Of a stretch of 22,620 nt of DNA, positions 13,259 to 21,438 are shown piece by piece. Numbering within the stretch: position 1 is the first letter of the stretch; the number at the start of each line of letters is the position of its first letter. A program made the translations under genes and the position numbers. This DNA is from Frankiales bacterium (GTDB lineage Bacteria > Actinomycetota > Actinomycetes > JAFAQI01): the NCBI GenBank assembly GCA_019246495.1, contig JAFAQI010000521.1, positions 1-22,620 of the forward strand, given 5' to 3'. The notes below the pieces were generated by a model that saw only the letters and a program-made list of their open reading frames with translations, was not told the origin of the DNA and ran no database searches.

Positions 13259-14649
13259 AGCGGAATGTTTCCGTGCTCGCCGCGGACGACGACGCGGTCA
13301 GCGAGAGCCGCGCTCACCGCGGACCGGGTTCGATCCGGATCAATGACCTCGTCAACGAGACCGAGTTCGACGGCGCGTGCGATGCCACCGCTCTGCTCCT
13401 CGTGTTGCGCCGCAAGCACCGTTTCCAGCTCGGCTCGTTCCTCGTCGCTCACCGCGGCGAGCTGCCGGCGGTGGGTGATGCGCACGGCGGCGGTCGCGCC
13501 CATCACCGCGACCTCCGCGTCGGGCCACGCGAACACTCGCGTCGCGCCGAGTGACCGCGAGTTCATCGCGATGTAGGCGCCGCCGAACGCTTTGCGCGTC
13601 ACGACGGTGACCCGTGGCACCTTCGCTTCCGCGAACGCGTGCAGCAGTTTCGCGCCGCGGCGTACGACGCCGTCCCACTCCTGCGCGACGCCGGGCAGGT
13701 AGCCCGGGACGTCGACGAGCACGACGAGCGGAACCCCGAACGCGTCACACATCCGCACGAACCGCGCGGCCTTCTCCGCACTCGCCGACTCCAGACAGCC
13801 GCCGAGCCGCAACGGGTTGTTGGCGAGCACGCCGACACTGCCACCGCCGAGCCGGCCGAGTGTCGTCGTGATGTTGGGCGCCCACTTCTCGTGCAGCTCC
13901 ACGGTGTGGCCGTCGAGCAGTGCCGAGACGACCGGTCCGACGTCGTAGGCCCGGCGCACCGAGTCCGGCAGCAACTGCCGCAGCGGGCGGTCGGCGACCG
14001 GGCGGACGTGGCGGGGAGCCGCCAGCAGCGCAACGATGTCCCGCGCGGATGTGAGCGCCGCCTCGTCCTCGTCGCAGAGCACGTGCGCGACGCCGCTGCG
14101 GCGGCCGTGCGGATCGGGTCCACCGAGCCGCGCCATGTCGACGTCCTCACCGGTGACGCTGCGAACGACATCGGGACCGGTGACGAAGATGCGGCCTTGC
14201 GGACCGAGGATGACCACGTCGCCGAGTGCAGGCCCGTACGCCGCACCTCCGGCCGCGGGACCGAGGACGACCGACACCTGGGACACCCGGCCGGAGGCGC
14301 GCGTCATCGCGGCGAAGATCGAGCCGACGCCGTCAAGCGAGGCCACGCCCTCCGCAAGCCGCGCACCGCCGGAGTGCCAGATGCCGACGACGGCCCGAGC
14401 CCGTGCCGGCGCGCTCGCGTAGAGCGCTGCGATCGCGTGGCAGCCGTCGCGTCCGAGGGCGCCACCAGACGTCGCCGGATCGGTTGCGAAGACCGCGGTC
14501 GGCACACCGTCGACGCGGCCGTGCGCCGTGACGACACCGGCGTCGGGTTCGTCGTAGGCGATCGTCGCCGTACCGGGATCGAGCAGCCGCTCGATGCGCA
14601 CGCGCGGGTCCCGCGTGTCGGGTCGCGCGTTGATCTCGAGGACGGTCAT
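13255..14649 (-). CDS. Acyl-CoA carboxylase carboxyltransferase (beta) subunit, AccD6-like
   Basis: A 464-residue subunit that transfers carboxybiotin's CO2 to acetyl-CoA to make malonyl-CoA, the extender unit. It shows both halves of the carboxyltransferase fold: the N-terminal GRVDGVPTAVFATDPATSGGALG and WHSGGARLAEG stretch with GPAAGGAAYGPALGD, and the C-terminal PLVVLVDVPGYLPG and KAFGGAYIAMNSRSLGA with paired glycines for the oxyanion hole. Length is near mycobacterial AccD6 (about 470 residues), shorter than AccD4/PccB types. ATG overlaps the fabF stop as ATGA. The biotinylated alpha subunit is not in the window. The position inside the fab operon favours acetyl-CoA over propionyl-CoA as substrate, but this is inference. 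Confidence 0.88.
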   Translation of the reverse strand: MTVLEINARPDTRDPRVRIERLLDPGTATIAYDEPDAGVVTAHGRVDGVPTAVFATDPATSGGALGRDGCHAIAALYASAPARARAVVGIWHSGGARLAEGVASLDGVGSIFAAMTRASGRVSQVSVVLGPAAGGAAYGPALGDVVILGPQGRIFVTGPDVVRSVTGEDVDMARLGGPDPHGRRSGVAHVLCDEDEAALTSARDIVALLAAPRHVRPVADRPLRQLLPDSVRRAYDVGPVVSALLDGHTVELHEKWAPNITTTLGRLGGGSVGVLANNPLRLGGCLESASAEKAARFVRMCDAFGVPLVVLVDVPGYLPGVAQEWDGVVRRGAKLLHAFAEAKVPRVTVVTRKAFGGAYIAMNSRSLGATRVFAWPDAEVAVMGATAAVRITHRRQLAAVSDEERAELETVLAAQHEEQSGGIARAVELGLVDEVIDPDRTRSAVSAALADRVVVRGEHGNIPL

Positions 14650-15878
14650 CGGGCCTCCGCAAACGCGAGCGCGACGTTGTGCCCGCCGAAGCCGAAGGAG
14701 TTGGACAACGCCGCCGGGATCGACATGCTGCGCGCGTCGACGCGGACCAGGTCGAGAGCGACGTCGTCGTCGGGATCGTCGAGGTTGCGGATTGCGGGGA
14801 CCACGCCGTCACGCATCGCGAGCACGGTGAACGCGGCTTCCAGTGCACCCGCGGCGCCGAGCAGATGTCCGGTGCACGACTTCGTCGCGGTCACGGCAAT
14901 CGAGTCGGCCGCGGCGCCGAGCCCCGTGCGCAGCGCGAGCGCTTCGGCGACATCGCCCGCCGGCGTGGATGTCGCGTGCGCGTTGACATGACGGACGTCG
15001 TCGGCACCGAGGTCGGCGTCGCGCAGGGCTGCTGTGATCGCGCGGGCAGCACTCGCTCCGGTGGGGTCGGGTGCGGCGACGTGATGCGCGTCGTTGCTGA
15101 GACCGGCGCCGGCGAGGCGGGCATGGGCGGGCTGCCGGCGCGCGGCGGCGTGATCGGCCGACTCGAGTACGACGACAGCCGCGCCTTCGCCGAGGACGAA
15201 GCCGTCGCGTTGCTTGTCGAACGGTCGCGAGGCTGCCGCGGGAGCGTCGTGCCGGGTCGAGAGCGCGCGCATCGCCGCGAAGGCGGCCAGCGGCAGCGGG
15301 GCAACGGCAGCCTCCGTGCCACCGCACACAACAACGTCGGCGCGGCCCGCACGGATGAGATCGAGACCGAGCGCGATCGCCTCCGCGCCGGATGCGCAGG
15401 CCGACACCGGCGCATGCACGCCGGCCCGCGCGCCGAGCGCGAGCGCGACTGAAGCAGCAGGACCGTTCGGCATGATGCGCGGCACGGTGAAAGGCGAGAC
15501 CCGGCGAGCGCCGCGGGTGCGGAGGATGTCGGCCTGGTCGAGCAGCGTGCCGATGCCACCGATTCCGGTGGACACGACGACCGCGATCCGCTCCGGCTCG
15601 GCCTCGGGCCGGCCGGCGTCTCGCCAGGCCTCATCGGCGGCGACGAGCGCGAGCTGTTGCCCCCGGTCGAGGTTTCGCGCCGTACCCGGGTCGAGCACCG
15701 TCACCGGGTTGACCGCCGCGGTCGCGGCGATGCGCACCGGCAGATCGGCAGCCCAGGGTTCGTCGAGGACTCGCGCCGCGGATTGACCGTGCAGCACTGC
15801 CTGCCAGGTGTCGGCGATCGTGCCACCGAGCGGTGTCGTGGCGCCGAGACCGGTGATGACGACGTCGCGTACTTTCAC
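14646..15878 (-). CDS. fabF: 3-oxoacyl-[acyl-carrier-protein] synthase II (FabF/KasA type)
   Basis: A 410-residue elongating condensing enzyme that joins malonyl-ACP to acyl-ACP. The catalytic cysteine is Cys161 in VSACASGAEAI. The two active-site histidines are in NAHATSTPAGD and TKSCTGHLLGAAG, the latter also giving the conserved lysine, and the end holds NSFGFGGHN. It starts with GTG at 15876-15878, overlapping the ACP stop as GTGA. The sequence is unusually rich in Ala and Asp in the linkers but every key residue is present. It lies between acpP and accD as in mycobacterial acpM-kasA-kasB-accD6, with only one Kas-type gene here. Confidence 0.94.
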   Translation of the reverse strand: MKVRDVVITGLGATTPLGGTIADTWQAVLHGQSAARVLDEPWAADLPVRIAATAAVNPVTVLDPGTARNLDRGQQLALVAADEAWRDAGRPEAEPERIAVVVSTGIGGIGTLLDQADILRTRGARRVSPFTVPRIMPNGPAASVALALGARAGVHAPVSACASGAEAIALGLDLIRAGRADVVVCGGTEAAVAPLPLAAFAAMRALSTRHDAPAAASRPFDKQRDGFVLGEGAAVVVLESADHAAARRQPAHARLAGAGLSNDAHHVAAPDPTGASAARAITAALRDADLGADDVRHVNAHATSTPAGDVAEALALRTGLGAAADSIAVTATKSCTGHLLGAAGALEAAFTVLAMRDGVVPAIRNLDDPDDDVALDLVRVDARSMSIPAALSNSFGFGGHNVALAFAEAR

Positions 15879-16123
15879 GCTGCGACGCCTGCCTTGGCGA
15901 TGAAATCCACCGCGTCGCCGACCGTCTTGAGGTTCTTCAGGGCGTCGTCCGGAATCGCGATGCCGAACCGGTCCTCGGCCGCCGTTGCCACCTCGACCAT
16001 CGACAGCGAGTCGACGTCGAGGTCGTTGGTGAACGACTTGTCGGCGGTGACCTGCGCCGCGTTGATGCCGGTGATCTCCTGCACGAGGCGGGCGAACTCG
16101 GTGAGGATCTCGTCGTTGCTCAT
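15875..16123 (-). CDS. acpP: Acyl carrier protein
   Basis: An 82-residue acidic helical protein that carries growing acyl chains on a phosphopantetheine arm attached to Ser39 in the DVDSLSMVEV motif. It is a standard type II ACP: four short helices, no long C-terminal tail like AcpM. AGGAG eight bases before the ATG gives the start. The 23-bp gap after fabH is the only real gap in the fab operon, and this separate ribosome binding site fits the need for more ACP than enzyme. Confidence 0.95.
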   Translation of the reverse strand: MSNDEILTEFARLVQEITGINAAQVTADKSFTNDLDVDSLSMVEVATAAEDRFGIAIPDDALKNLKTVGDAVDFIAKAGVAA

Positions 16124-16146
16124 GTCGATTGCTCCTGTCGTGTTGG

Positions 16147-17085
16147 TTACGGGACTTCGATGACGAGGCCGGCCCAGGTCATGCCTGCGCCGAACCCGAG
16201 CAGCAGTGCGCGATCGCCCGGCCTGGCGCGGCCGTCGGCGGTCATCCGGGCGAGTGCGAGGGGGATCGACGCGGCGGACGTGTTGCCGGTGTCGACGATG
16301 TCGTCGGCCACGACGGCGTTCGTGGCGCCGAGCGACCGGGCGAGTGCGGTGATGATTCGCAGATTGGCCTGGTGCGGTACGACGAGATCGAGGTCGGCTG
16401 GGGTGATGCCGGCCGCTGTGCAGGCGCGGCGCGCGATGTCACCGAGGCTCGTCGTCGCCCACCGGAACACCGCGGGTCCGTCGAGGTTGAGCTTGCCGCC
16501 GGCCGGGATGTCGATGAGCGACGACAACGTCCCGTCGCTGCCCCACACGACCGGACCTATCGACGGCTTGCTGGCGGCTTGCACGACTGCCGCACCGGCT
16601 CCGTCGCCGAACAAGATTGCCGAGCGGCGGTCGGTCCAGTCCATCCAGTCGGAGAGCTTCTCCGATCCGACAACGACGACGGTGCGCGCCGTACCGGCCC
16701 GGACCGCGTCGGCCGCGGCGGACAGGCCGTAGCAGAACCCGGCGCAGGCAGCGTTGATGTCAAACGCGCCGGCACTACGGGCGCCGAGTGCCGAGGCGAC
16801 CTGTGCCGCACCGCCGGGGACCTGGGTCGGCATCGAGCAGGTGGCGAGCAGCACGAGGTCGACGTCGGCAGGGTCGATGCCGGCGCCGGCGAGCGCCTTG
16901 CCGGCGGCGTCGGCGGACATGGATACGACGGACTCGTCCGGACCGGCGATGCGCCGCGACCGGATGCCGGTGCGTGACTGGATCCAGGCGTCGTCGGTCC
17001 CGAGCGCGGCCGGCAGGTCGTCGTTGCCAACGACTCGCGGTGGCCGATGCTCGCCGAACGCGACGATGCGCGCGCCGGAAGTCAA
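16147..17085 (-). CDS. fabH: 3-oxoacyl-[acyl-carrier-protein] synthase III (FabH)
   Basis: A 312-residue condensing enzyme that starts each chain by joining an acyl-CoA primer to malonyl-ACP. The triad is complete: Cys114 in NAACAGFCYGL, His in VPHQANLRI and Asn in VDTGNTSAASIP; the C-terminal GFGAGMTWAG is also typical. The start is a TTG at 17083-17085 overlapping the fabD stop as TTGA. A longer in-frame reading to 17154 would overlap the fabD coding end and adds basic low-complexity residues before the normal family start (GARIVAFGEHRPPRVV). In actinomycetes FabH often prefers branched primers, which cannot be read from sequence here. Confidence 0.93.
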   Translation of the reverse strand: MTSGARIVAFGEHRPPRVVGNDDLPAALGTDDAWIQSRTGIRSRRIAGPDESVVSMSADAAGKALAGAGIDPADVDLVLLATCSMPTQVPGGAAQVASALGARSAGAFDINAACAGFCYGLSAAADAVRAGTARTVVVVGSEKLSDWMDWTDRRSAILFGDGAGAAVVQAASKPSIGPVVWGSDGTLSSLIDIPAGGKLNLDGPAVFRWATTSLGDIARRACTAAGITPADLDLVVPHQANLRIITALARSLGATNAVVADDIVDTGNTSAASIPLALARMTADGRARPGDRALLLGFGAGMTWAGLVIEVP

Positions 17086-18224
17086 CGCGCCGCCGAGGCG
17101 AGCCGGGCGAGTGGCTGACCTTCGCGCACCGGGTCGCCATCGTGCGCGAGCCACTCAACGACGCTCACGGTCCTGTCGAACTGGACCGGCACGTCGCCGC
17201 TGCGGTTTGCGACGACTGCCACGTCGCGAGTGGCCGATCCGTCAGCGGCTAGGCGGAGCGTTCCGCCGGCCGGCGCGACCACAAGCTGCCACGGCTCGGC
17301 CCACGGCTCGCCGAGCGGCGCGAACGACGCGACGACATCGCGCGCGACCTCGACGTCGTCCGGCGTCTTGATCGCGACGGCCTGCACGTCGGGCAGCTGT
17401 CGGCGTACGACGTTGGTGAGCACACCGCCGGGAGCGAGCTCGATCGTCGCGGTGACGCCGAGCGTGCGCAACGTCCGGAGGCATTCGTCGAAACGGACCG
17501 GGCGGGTGACCTGCTGCGCAAGACGTTGCGTGAGCTGCTCGGGGTCGGTGACGAGCCGTCCGTCGGCATTGGACACGACGCCGTAGCCCAGCGGCTGGCG
17601 CGGCAGAGTCCGCAGCACGTCGGCGACGGTCGTCGCAGCCGGAGCCATGAGCGGGGTGTGAAAGGCACCGGCGACCGGAAGCCGACGGACGCGTGCGCCC
17701 GGGGGAGCGGTCGCGGCGAAGCGGTCGAGTGCGTCCAGCGTCCCGGCCACCACCAGCTGCCCGGCGCCGTTGTGGTTGGCGACCCAGCACCCGGCCGCCT
17801 CGGCGGACGCGGCGACGGCGGGCTCGTCGCCGCCGAGGACCGCTGCCATGCCGGAGCTTGTCGCGGCGGCCGCCGCTCCCATCGCCCGGCCGCGCGCGGA
17901 TGCAGCCGTCATCGCGGTCTGTGCGGTCATCGCCCCGGCAACCGCGGCGCCGGTGAGCTCGCCGACGCTGTGGCCGGCGACAACGGTGCCGATCGGGAGT
18001 GCGGGAAGCAGCCGCGCGGTCGCGATGCCGACGGCGACGAGAAGTGGTTGCGCGACGGCAGTGTCGACGACGTCGGCTGCCTTGTCGGTGCCGGTCGCGA
18101 CAAGGTCGAAGCCGGCGTACGTCGAGAGTCGATCGAGCGTCGAGGCGACGCCGTCGACGGCGAGCCACGGGCGCAGGAAGCCTGCGGACTGACTGCCTTG
18201 TCCGGGGCAGAGGACGGCGAGCAC
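17082..18224 (-). CDS. fabD: Malonyl-CoA:ACP transacylase with a C-terminal biotinyl/lipoyl-like extension
   Basis: A 380-residue protein. Residues 1-305 are the transacylase that moves malonyl from CoA to ACP: GQGSQ (9-12 region), the nucleophile Ser86 in GHSVGE and the catalytic His189 in GAFHTPLM. Usual FabD length is about 300-320. Residues ~312-380 are an extra domain whose edges read like a biotinyl/lipoyl half-barrel (QLVVAPAGGTLRL and VVEWLAHDGDPVREGQPLARL), but the modified Lys of an MKM motif is absent. The GTG at 18222-18224 is chosen because the family begins right there (VLAVLCPGQGSQ); the long upstream reading to 18518 runs into fasR and is low complexity. It heads the fab operon. 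Confidence 0.93.
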   Translation of the reverse strand: MLAVLCPGQGSQSAGFLRPWLAVDGVASTLDRLSTYAGFDLVATGTDKAADVVDTAVAQPLLVAVGIATARLLPALPIGTVVAGHSVGELTGAAVAGAMTAQTAMTAASARGRAMGAAAAATSSGMAAVLGGDEPAVAASAEAAGCWVANHNGAGQLVVAGTLDALDRFAATAPPGARVRRLPVAGAFHTPLMAPAATTVADVLRTLPRQPLGYGVVSNADGRLVTDPEQLTQRLAQQVTRPVRFDECLRTLRTLGVTATIELAPGGVLTNVVRRQLPDVQAVAIKTPDDVEVARDVVASFAPLGEPWAEPWQLVVAPAGGTLRLAADGSATRDVAVVANRSGDVPVQFDRTVSVVEWLAHDGDPVREGQPLARLASAAR

Positions 18225-18230
18225 GTGCCC

Positions 18231-18236
18231 ACACTG
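18231..18236 (-). promoter_or_regulatory. Probable leaderless -10 element of the fab operon
   Basis: On the minus strand CAGTGT ends six bases before the fabD GTG. It departs from TANNNT at one base, but the spacing equals that of the other leaderless starts here. At 17 bp upstream the -35 region (ACGGCG) is poor, which would fit an activator-dependent promoter under FasR. Weak on its own. Confidence 0.38.
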
Positions 18237-18286
18237 CCTGCTGGACAGCGTTGCGCCGTCATCGCAGGCCGACGAAATCGCCGGGT

Positions 18287-18315
18287 CAGTCTTTGGAGGA
18301 TTCCTACAAAGACTG
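18287..18315. promoter_or_regulatory. 29-bp near-perfect dyad upstream of fabD, candidate FasR site
   Basis: The arms CAGTCTTTG (18287-18295) and CAAAGACTG (18307-18315) are exact complements. Inside them AGGA (18297-18300) and TCCT (18302-18305) also pair around base 18301, leaving one mismatch (G/A) in 14 pairs. It spans the TAG stop of fasR (18304-18306). No T-tract follows on the fasR strand, so an intrinsic terminator is less likely. The centre is 77 bp upstream of the fabD start, a suitable place for an activator dimer. Confidence 0.65.
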
Positions 18316-19470
18316 TTGGTCGTGCAGCCTGCCCAGCGTGAGTGCGGTCTGTACGGCGTACCGGCCTCGAGGGCTGTGCAGGTCGTGCCCGCAAGCCTCG
18401 CTCGCGCGCGCCAGGCGATAGCGGACGGTGTTGGGGTGAACGAACAGGGCGCGGCCGGTCGCTTCGATCGATGCGCCGGTGCTGAGGAACGACGCGACGG
18501 TGGCGAGCAGGTCGTCACTGCGCTGGGCGAGCGGCAGGTAGGCGCTCTCGATCAGCTCGCGGCAGGCCTCGTCGTCGCCGAGCAATGCCCGCTCGGGCAG
18601 CAGCTCGAACGACGTGACGGGGCGGGGGGCGTCGGGCCAGCCGGGGGCGGCGCGAAGGCCGGCGAAGGCGGCGCGGGCCGACAGGGCGGCGTCGGCAAGG
18701 CGGTCGACGACCGGACCGATGACCACGGGGCCGGTGGCGAACACCGGAAGAAAAGCACGAATGACGCGCTCCAGCCGGCCGCTGCTTCCAGCGAGGACTA
18801 CCAGGCGCTGGGTCTGCACGCCGGCCAGGACGTTGGCGCCCACCCCGGCCGCGCGGGAGTGCACGTCTTCGATCAGCGCCTCCGGATCGACGCTGTCGTC
18901 GGCGTGGCCGGCGACGACGACGACGGCCTTGGGTTGCGCCCAGCCGAGGGCTGCGGCGCGGGACAGGAGCGCGTCGTTGACCTCGCCGCGGACGATGCCG
19001 TCGACGACGAGCGACTCGAGCCGGGCGTCCCACGCGCCGCGCTGCTCGGCGGCACGCGCATAGACGAGCGCCGCGGCCCACGCGATGTCACGCGAGAACC
19101 GGACGGTGGACTCGCGCAGCCACGCCTGGTCGCCAGGGGTGGCGAGCTCGGTGACCGACTCCTCGGCCACCTCGACGGCCACGCGGACCAGCTCCACGGT
19201 TTGTTGCAAACTCACTAACCGGGCCATCTCGGGCGGCGCAGCCGCGAAGACGTCAGTGGTGATCCGGGCCGCATCGTCCGGATGCCGGAGCCACTCGGCA
19301 AACCCGCGAAGGCCGGTTTGTACGAGCAGGCCGACGGACGATCGGATCTCCGCATCCATCGACTCGAACCACGGCAGCGTCTGCTCCATCCGCTGCAAGG
19401 CCAGCGTCGACAGGCGGACCGATGCCTGTTCGACGCGACGAGCGGCAGCTGACACCGATGCAGCGCGCAT
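18304..19470 (-). CDS. fasR: FasR, PucR-family activator of fatty acid synthesis genes
   Basis: A 388-residue regulator. The C-terminal ~60 residues are the PucR-type helix-turn-helix (ATVASFLSTGASIEATGRALFVHPNTVRYRLARASEACG), and the middle holds the GGDEF-like PucR segment with RLVVLAGSSGRLERV and GPVVIGPVV. The N-terminus carries TLPWFESMDAEIRSSVGLLVQTGLRGFAEWLRHP, which closely matches recalled Streptomyces FasR sequences. In S. coelicolor FasR activates the fabD-fabH-acpP-fabF operon, and here it precedes that operon in the same order. ATG 19470 is chosen because a TTTGAT -10 box ends six bases upstream and a CTGACG -35 is 17 bp further; GTG 19497 would add nine residues. Confidence 0.92.
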   Translation of the reverse strand: MRAASVSAAARRVEQASVRLSTLALQRMEQTLPWFESMDAEIRSSVGLLVQTGLRGFAEWLRHPDDAARITTDVFAAAPPEMARLVSLQQTVELVRVAVEVAEESVTELATPGDQAWLRESTVRFSRDIAWAAALVYARAAEQRGAWDARLESLVVDGIVRGEVNDALLSRAAALGWAQPKAVVVVAGHADDSVDPEALIEDVHSRAAGVGANVLAGVQTQRLVVLAGSSGRLERVIRAFLPVFATGPVVIGPVVDRLADAALSARAAFAGLRAAPGWPDAPRPVTSFELLPERALLGDDEACRELIESAYLPLAQRSDDLLATVASFLSTGASIEATGRALFVHPNTVRYRLARASEACGHDLHSPRGRYAVQTALTLGRLHDQQSL

Positions 19471-19476
19471 GCCGAC

Positions 19477-19505
19477 ATCAAAGCGCGCGCGTTGCACTAC
19501 GTCAG
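19477..19505 (-). promoter_or_regulatory. Leaderless promoter of fasR
   Basis: On the minus strand CTGACG (19500-19505), a 17-bp spacer and TTTGAT (19477-19482) end six bases before the ATG at 19470. Both boxes are near consensus and the spacing is optimal. It argues that the upstream in-frame GTG at 19497, which lies inside the spacer, is not the start. Confidence 0.58.
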
Positions 19506-19552
19506 GCGGTGTGCCGTGACGGCGACGTTGTCTTGGCGGTCACGCCCGGCTG

Positions 19553-21289
19553 TTACGCGGCGCTCACCCACGCGACCCGGTGTGCACGGATGTCAAGCGC
19601 GCCCACCCGATCGTCAGCGACCCAGAACAAGAAGGGGTGGCCATGCACGGTGATGACTGCCTCCGGATCGCCGGGTGGAAGACCGCCTTTGTCCCGGGCT
19701 GACCCGCTGCTCAGCAGCCTGCGGCCGTCGCCAGTGCGCAAAGTCCAATCGATGCGGCCCCGCCGGCTCCACATGGAGGCCCGGTCCTCGCCGTGACCCG
19801 TGGACGATTCCGGAAGAAGCGACCCCTGACCACCCACGACTGTTCCGCTGCCAGTGAGAAGGTCGAGGCTGCGATCGGGCCCTTGCTCCCATGTGGCTCC
19901 GTTGGCCCACGCGGTGAACTCGAGGTCTGTAGTGCCGTCGCCGTCGATGTCCCCTGCGAAGAACGCCTGGCCGAATCCGATCGGGCGCCGCAGTCTCTGC
20001 GTGAGGCTGCGGTGGACCTGCACCGCGCCGGTCTGCGTCACCTCTGTCACGTCCCACGTGATGCTGGTGGACGTAGGAAACACTGCGCTGTCGTACTCGA
20101 AGCGCGGCTTGCCGCGGTGGTGGGGGGCGCCCACCGGGGTGATCCACTGGTGATCTGGGAGATGGTCCGGCAGGGTCCGGCCGTTTCCTCCGGAGATCAA
20201 GAGCTTTCCGGCTGGACCACCGATGAGTCCCGGGTCGTTCGGGATCGGGTCGATCGCCAGCCCCAGTTGGTCACCGACGGCATACAGGTCGGTGACGTGG
20301 TCCCCGTTCAGGTCGCCGGCCGGGTATAGGCCGACCCAACCCTGGGGCACCGTTGCCGCCCAAGCGCGATGCGTTCCGCAGTAGACGACGATCTGTGTGG
20401 TGTCGCCGCTCATTTGTTGGTCGACGCTGAAGCACGCCGGTGCGGTCCTTCGCAGTTGGCTCAGCGCCGACAGCCCCTGCGGACCGGCGGGGGACACCGA
20501 GTACGCCGCGTGCGTCAGTGATCCATCCGCTATGGCGAGGTAGGACACATCCTGCGAGCCACGCCAGTCCAGGCCCACGGGCGTGAAAATGATGTTGGCC
20601 GTTGCCTGCCCGACGAGCAGTGCTTCGCCTCGATCCGGTAGGTAGCGATCCAGGTCGGCGACGTAGGGGTCACGCACAAGCTGGACAGTGCCCGGCGTGA
20701 CGGTGATTGCGCCTGTTCGGCTGTTCGACCACCGGACGACACCGTTCGGTCCCATGTCGACAAGAGTCAGTGTCACCTCTGCGCCGTTGGGTGAGGAGAC
20801 GGCTGCTGTGGTCTGCGCCAGCAGCACTCCGCCGGCATTGCGGCCTGGGCGATCGAGGGGGATGGCGATGTCGGAAGCCGACGTGTCACCCCACAGAGCG
20901 CGTCCTGTACGCGACGAGTACGCGGACACGTCGTACCAGAGCCCGTGTGGTCGCAGCCGCATGAGGTCGCTCACGCCGTCGCCGTCCATGTCACCGGCCG
21001 GCCACAAGTGGATCGGCCGGCCTCCGATATGGGGGCGGAACATGAAGTCATGCCAGCCGCTGCTCAACCCGGCGATGGAGGTGGACCGCCAAGCGCGCAT
21101 CGCGGCGAGCAAGCGCTGGTGGACGGTGCCGTGGCCAGGCATGGCAGCGAGCCACGGGCTGTCCGCCGGGAGGGTCTGCCTCTTCGCCGCAGGCGCGTGA
21201 CCCTGGCCGGCGCTAGCCGTCGGTGTCAGCGATGCGAGGGCGACGGCGGCAAGGATCATGGACAGCCGGCTGGATCGCGTCCAACGCAT
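19553..21289 (-). CDS. Secreted protein with three calcium-loop (FG-GAP/VCBS-like) repeats
   Basis: A 578-residue protein with a Sec signal peptide (basic MRWTRSSR, hydrophobic MILAAVALASL, likely cleavage after ASA at 27). Three aspartate-rich loops match the EF-hand-like Ca-binding motif of FG-GAP/VCBS proteins: DMDGDGVSDL (100-109), DLNGDHVTDL (326-335) and DIDGDGTTDL (447-456). Each is preceded by a similar aromatic- or Pro-Ala-Gly lead-in, as in beta-propeller blades. Two cysteines (CFSV and VYCG) may form a disulfide. ATG 21289 is chosen because GGGGGA lies six bases upstream and the signal peptide then starts properly. The function is unknown, perhaps adhesion or surface binding. It is divergent from the next secreted protein. 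Confidence 0.78.
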   Translation of the reverse strand: MRWTRSSRLSMILAAVALASLTPTASAGQGHAPAAKRQTLPADSPWLAAMPGHGTVHQRLLAAMRAWRSTSIAGLSSGWHDFMFRPHIGGRPIHLWPAGDMDGDGVSDLMRLRPHGLWYDVSAYSSRTGRALWGDTSASDIAIPLDRPGRNAGGVLLAQTTAAVSSPNGAEVTLTLVDMGPNGVVRWSNSRTGAITVTPGTVQLVRDPYVADLDRYLPDRGEALLVGQATANIIFTPVGLDWRGSQDVSYLAIADGSLTHAAYSVSPAGPQGLSALSQLRRTAPACFSVDQQMSGDTTQIVVYCGTHRAWAATVPQGWVGLYPAGDLNGDHVTDLYAVGDQLGLAIDPIPNDPGLIGGPAGKLLISGGNGRTLPDHLPDHQWITPVGAPHHRGKPRFEYDSAVFPTSTSITWDVTEVTQTGAVQVHRSLTQRLRRPIGFGQAFFAGDIDGDGTTDLEFTAWANGATWEQGPDRSLDLLTGSGTVVGGQGSLLPESSTGHGEDRASMWSRRGRIDWTLRTGDGRRLLSSGSARDKGGLPPGDPEAVITVHGHPFLFWVADDRVGALDIRAHRVAWVSAA

Positions 21290-21438
21290 GCCCGTCCCCC
21301 GCTTCTCGTTCTCCCGAGGAGTCATTCGCGGCGGGAAGTGCTTCTCCTGCCGATTGTGCGCATCGGCTGCGGAGGCGCATGACGAGGAATACGGTGCGAC
21401 GCATCGGGGCGGATCACAGTGTTGTCGGGGGGGCCGAG

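Noticed and set aside
13639..14991. 450-residue open frame on plus across the carboxyltransferase and fabF
   Set aside because: Antisense to two genes with complete catalytic motifs; composition is that of a mirror frame.
18287..18315. Intrinsic terminator of fasR
   Set aside because: The hairpin could form in RNA, but there is no T-run after it on the fasR strand and it overlaps the stop codon. An operator role fits better, though both remain possible.
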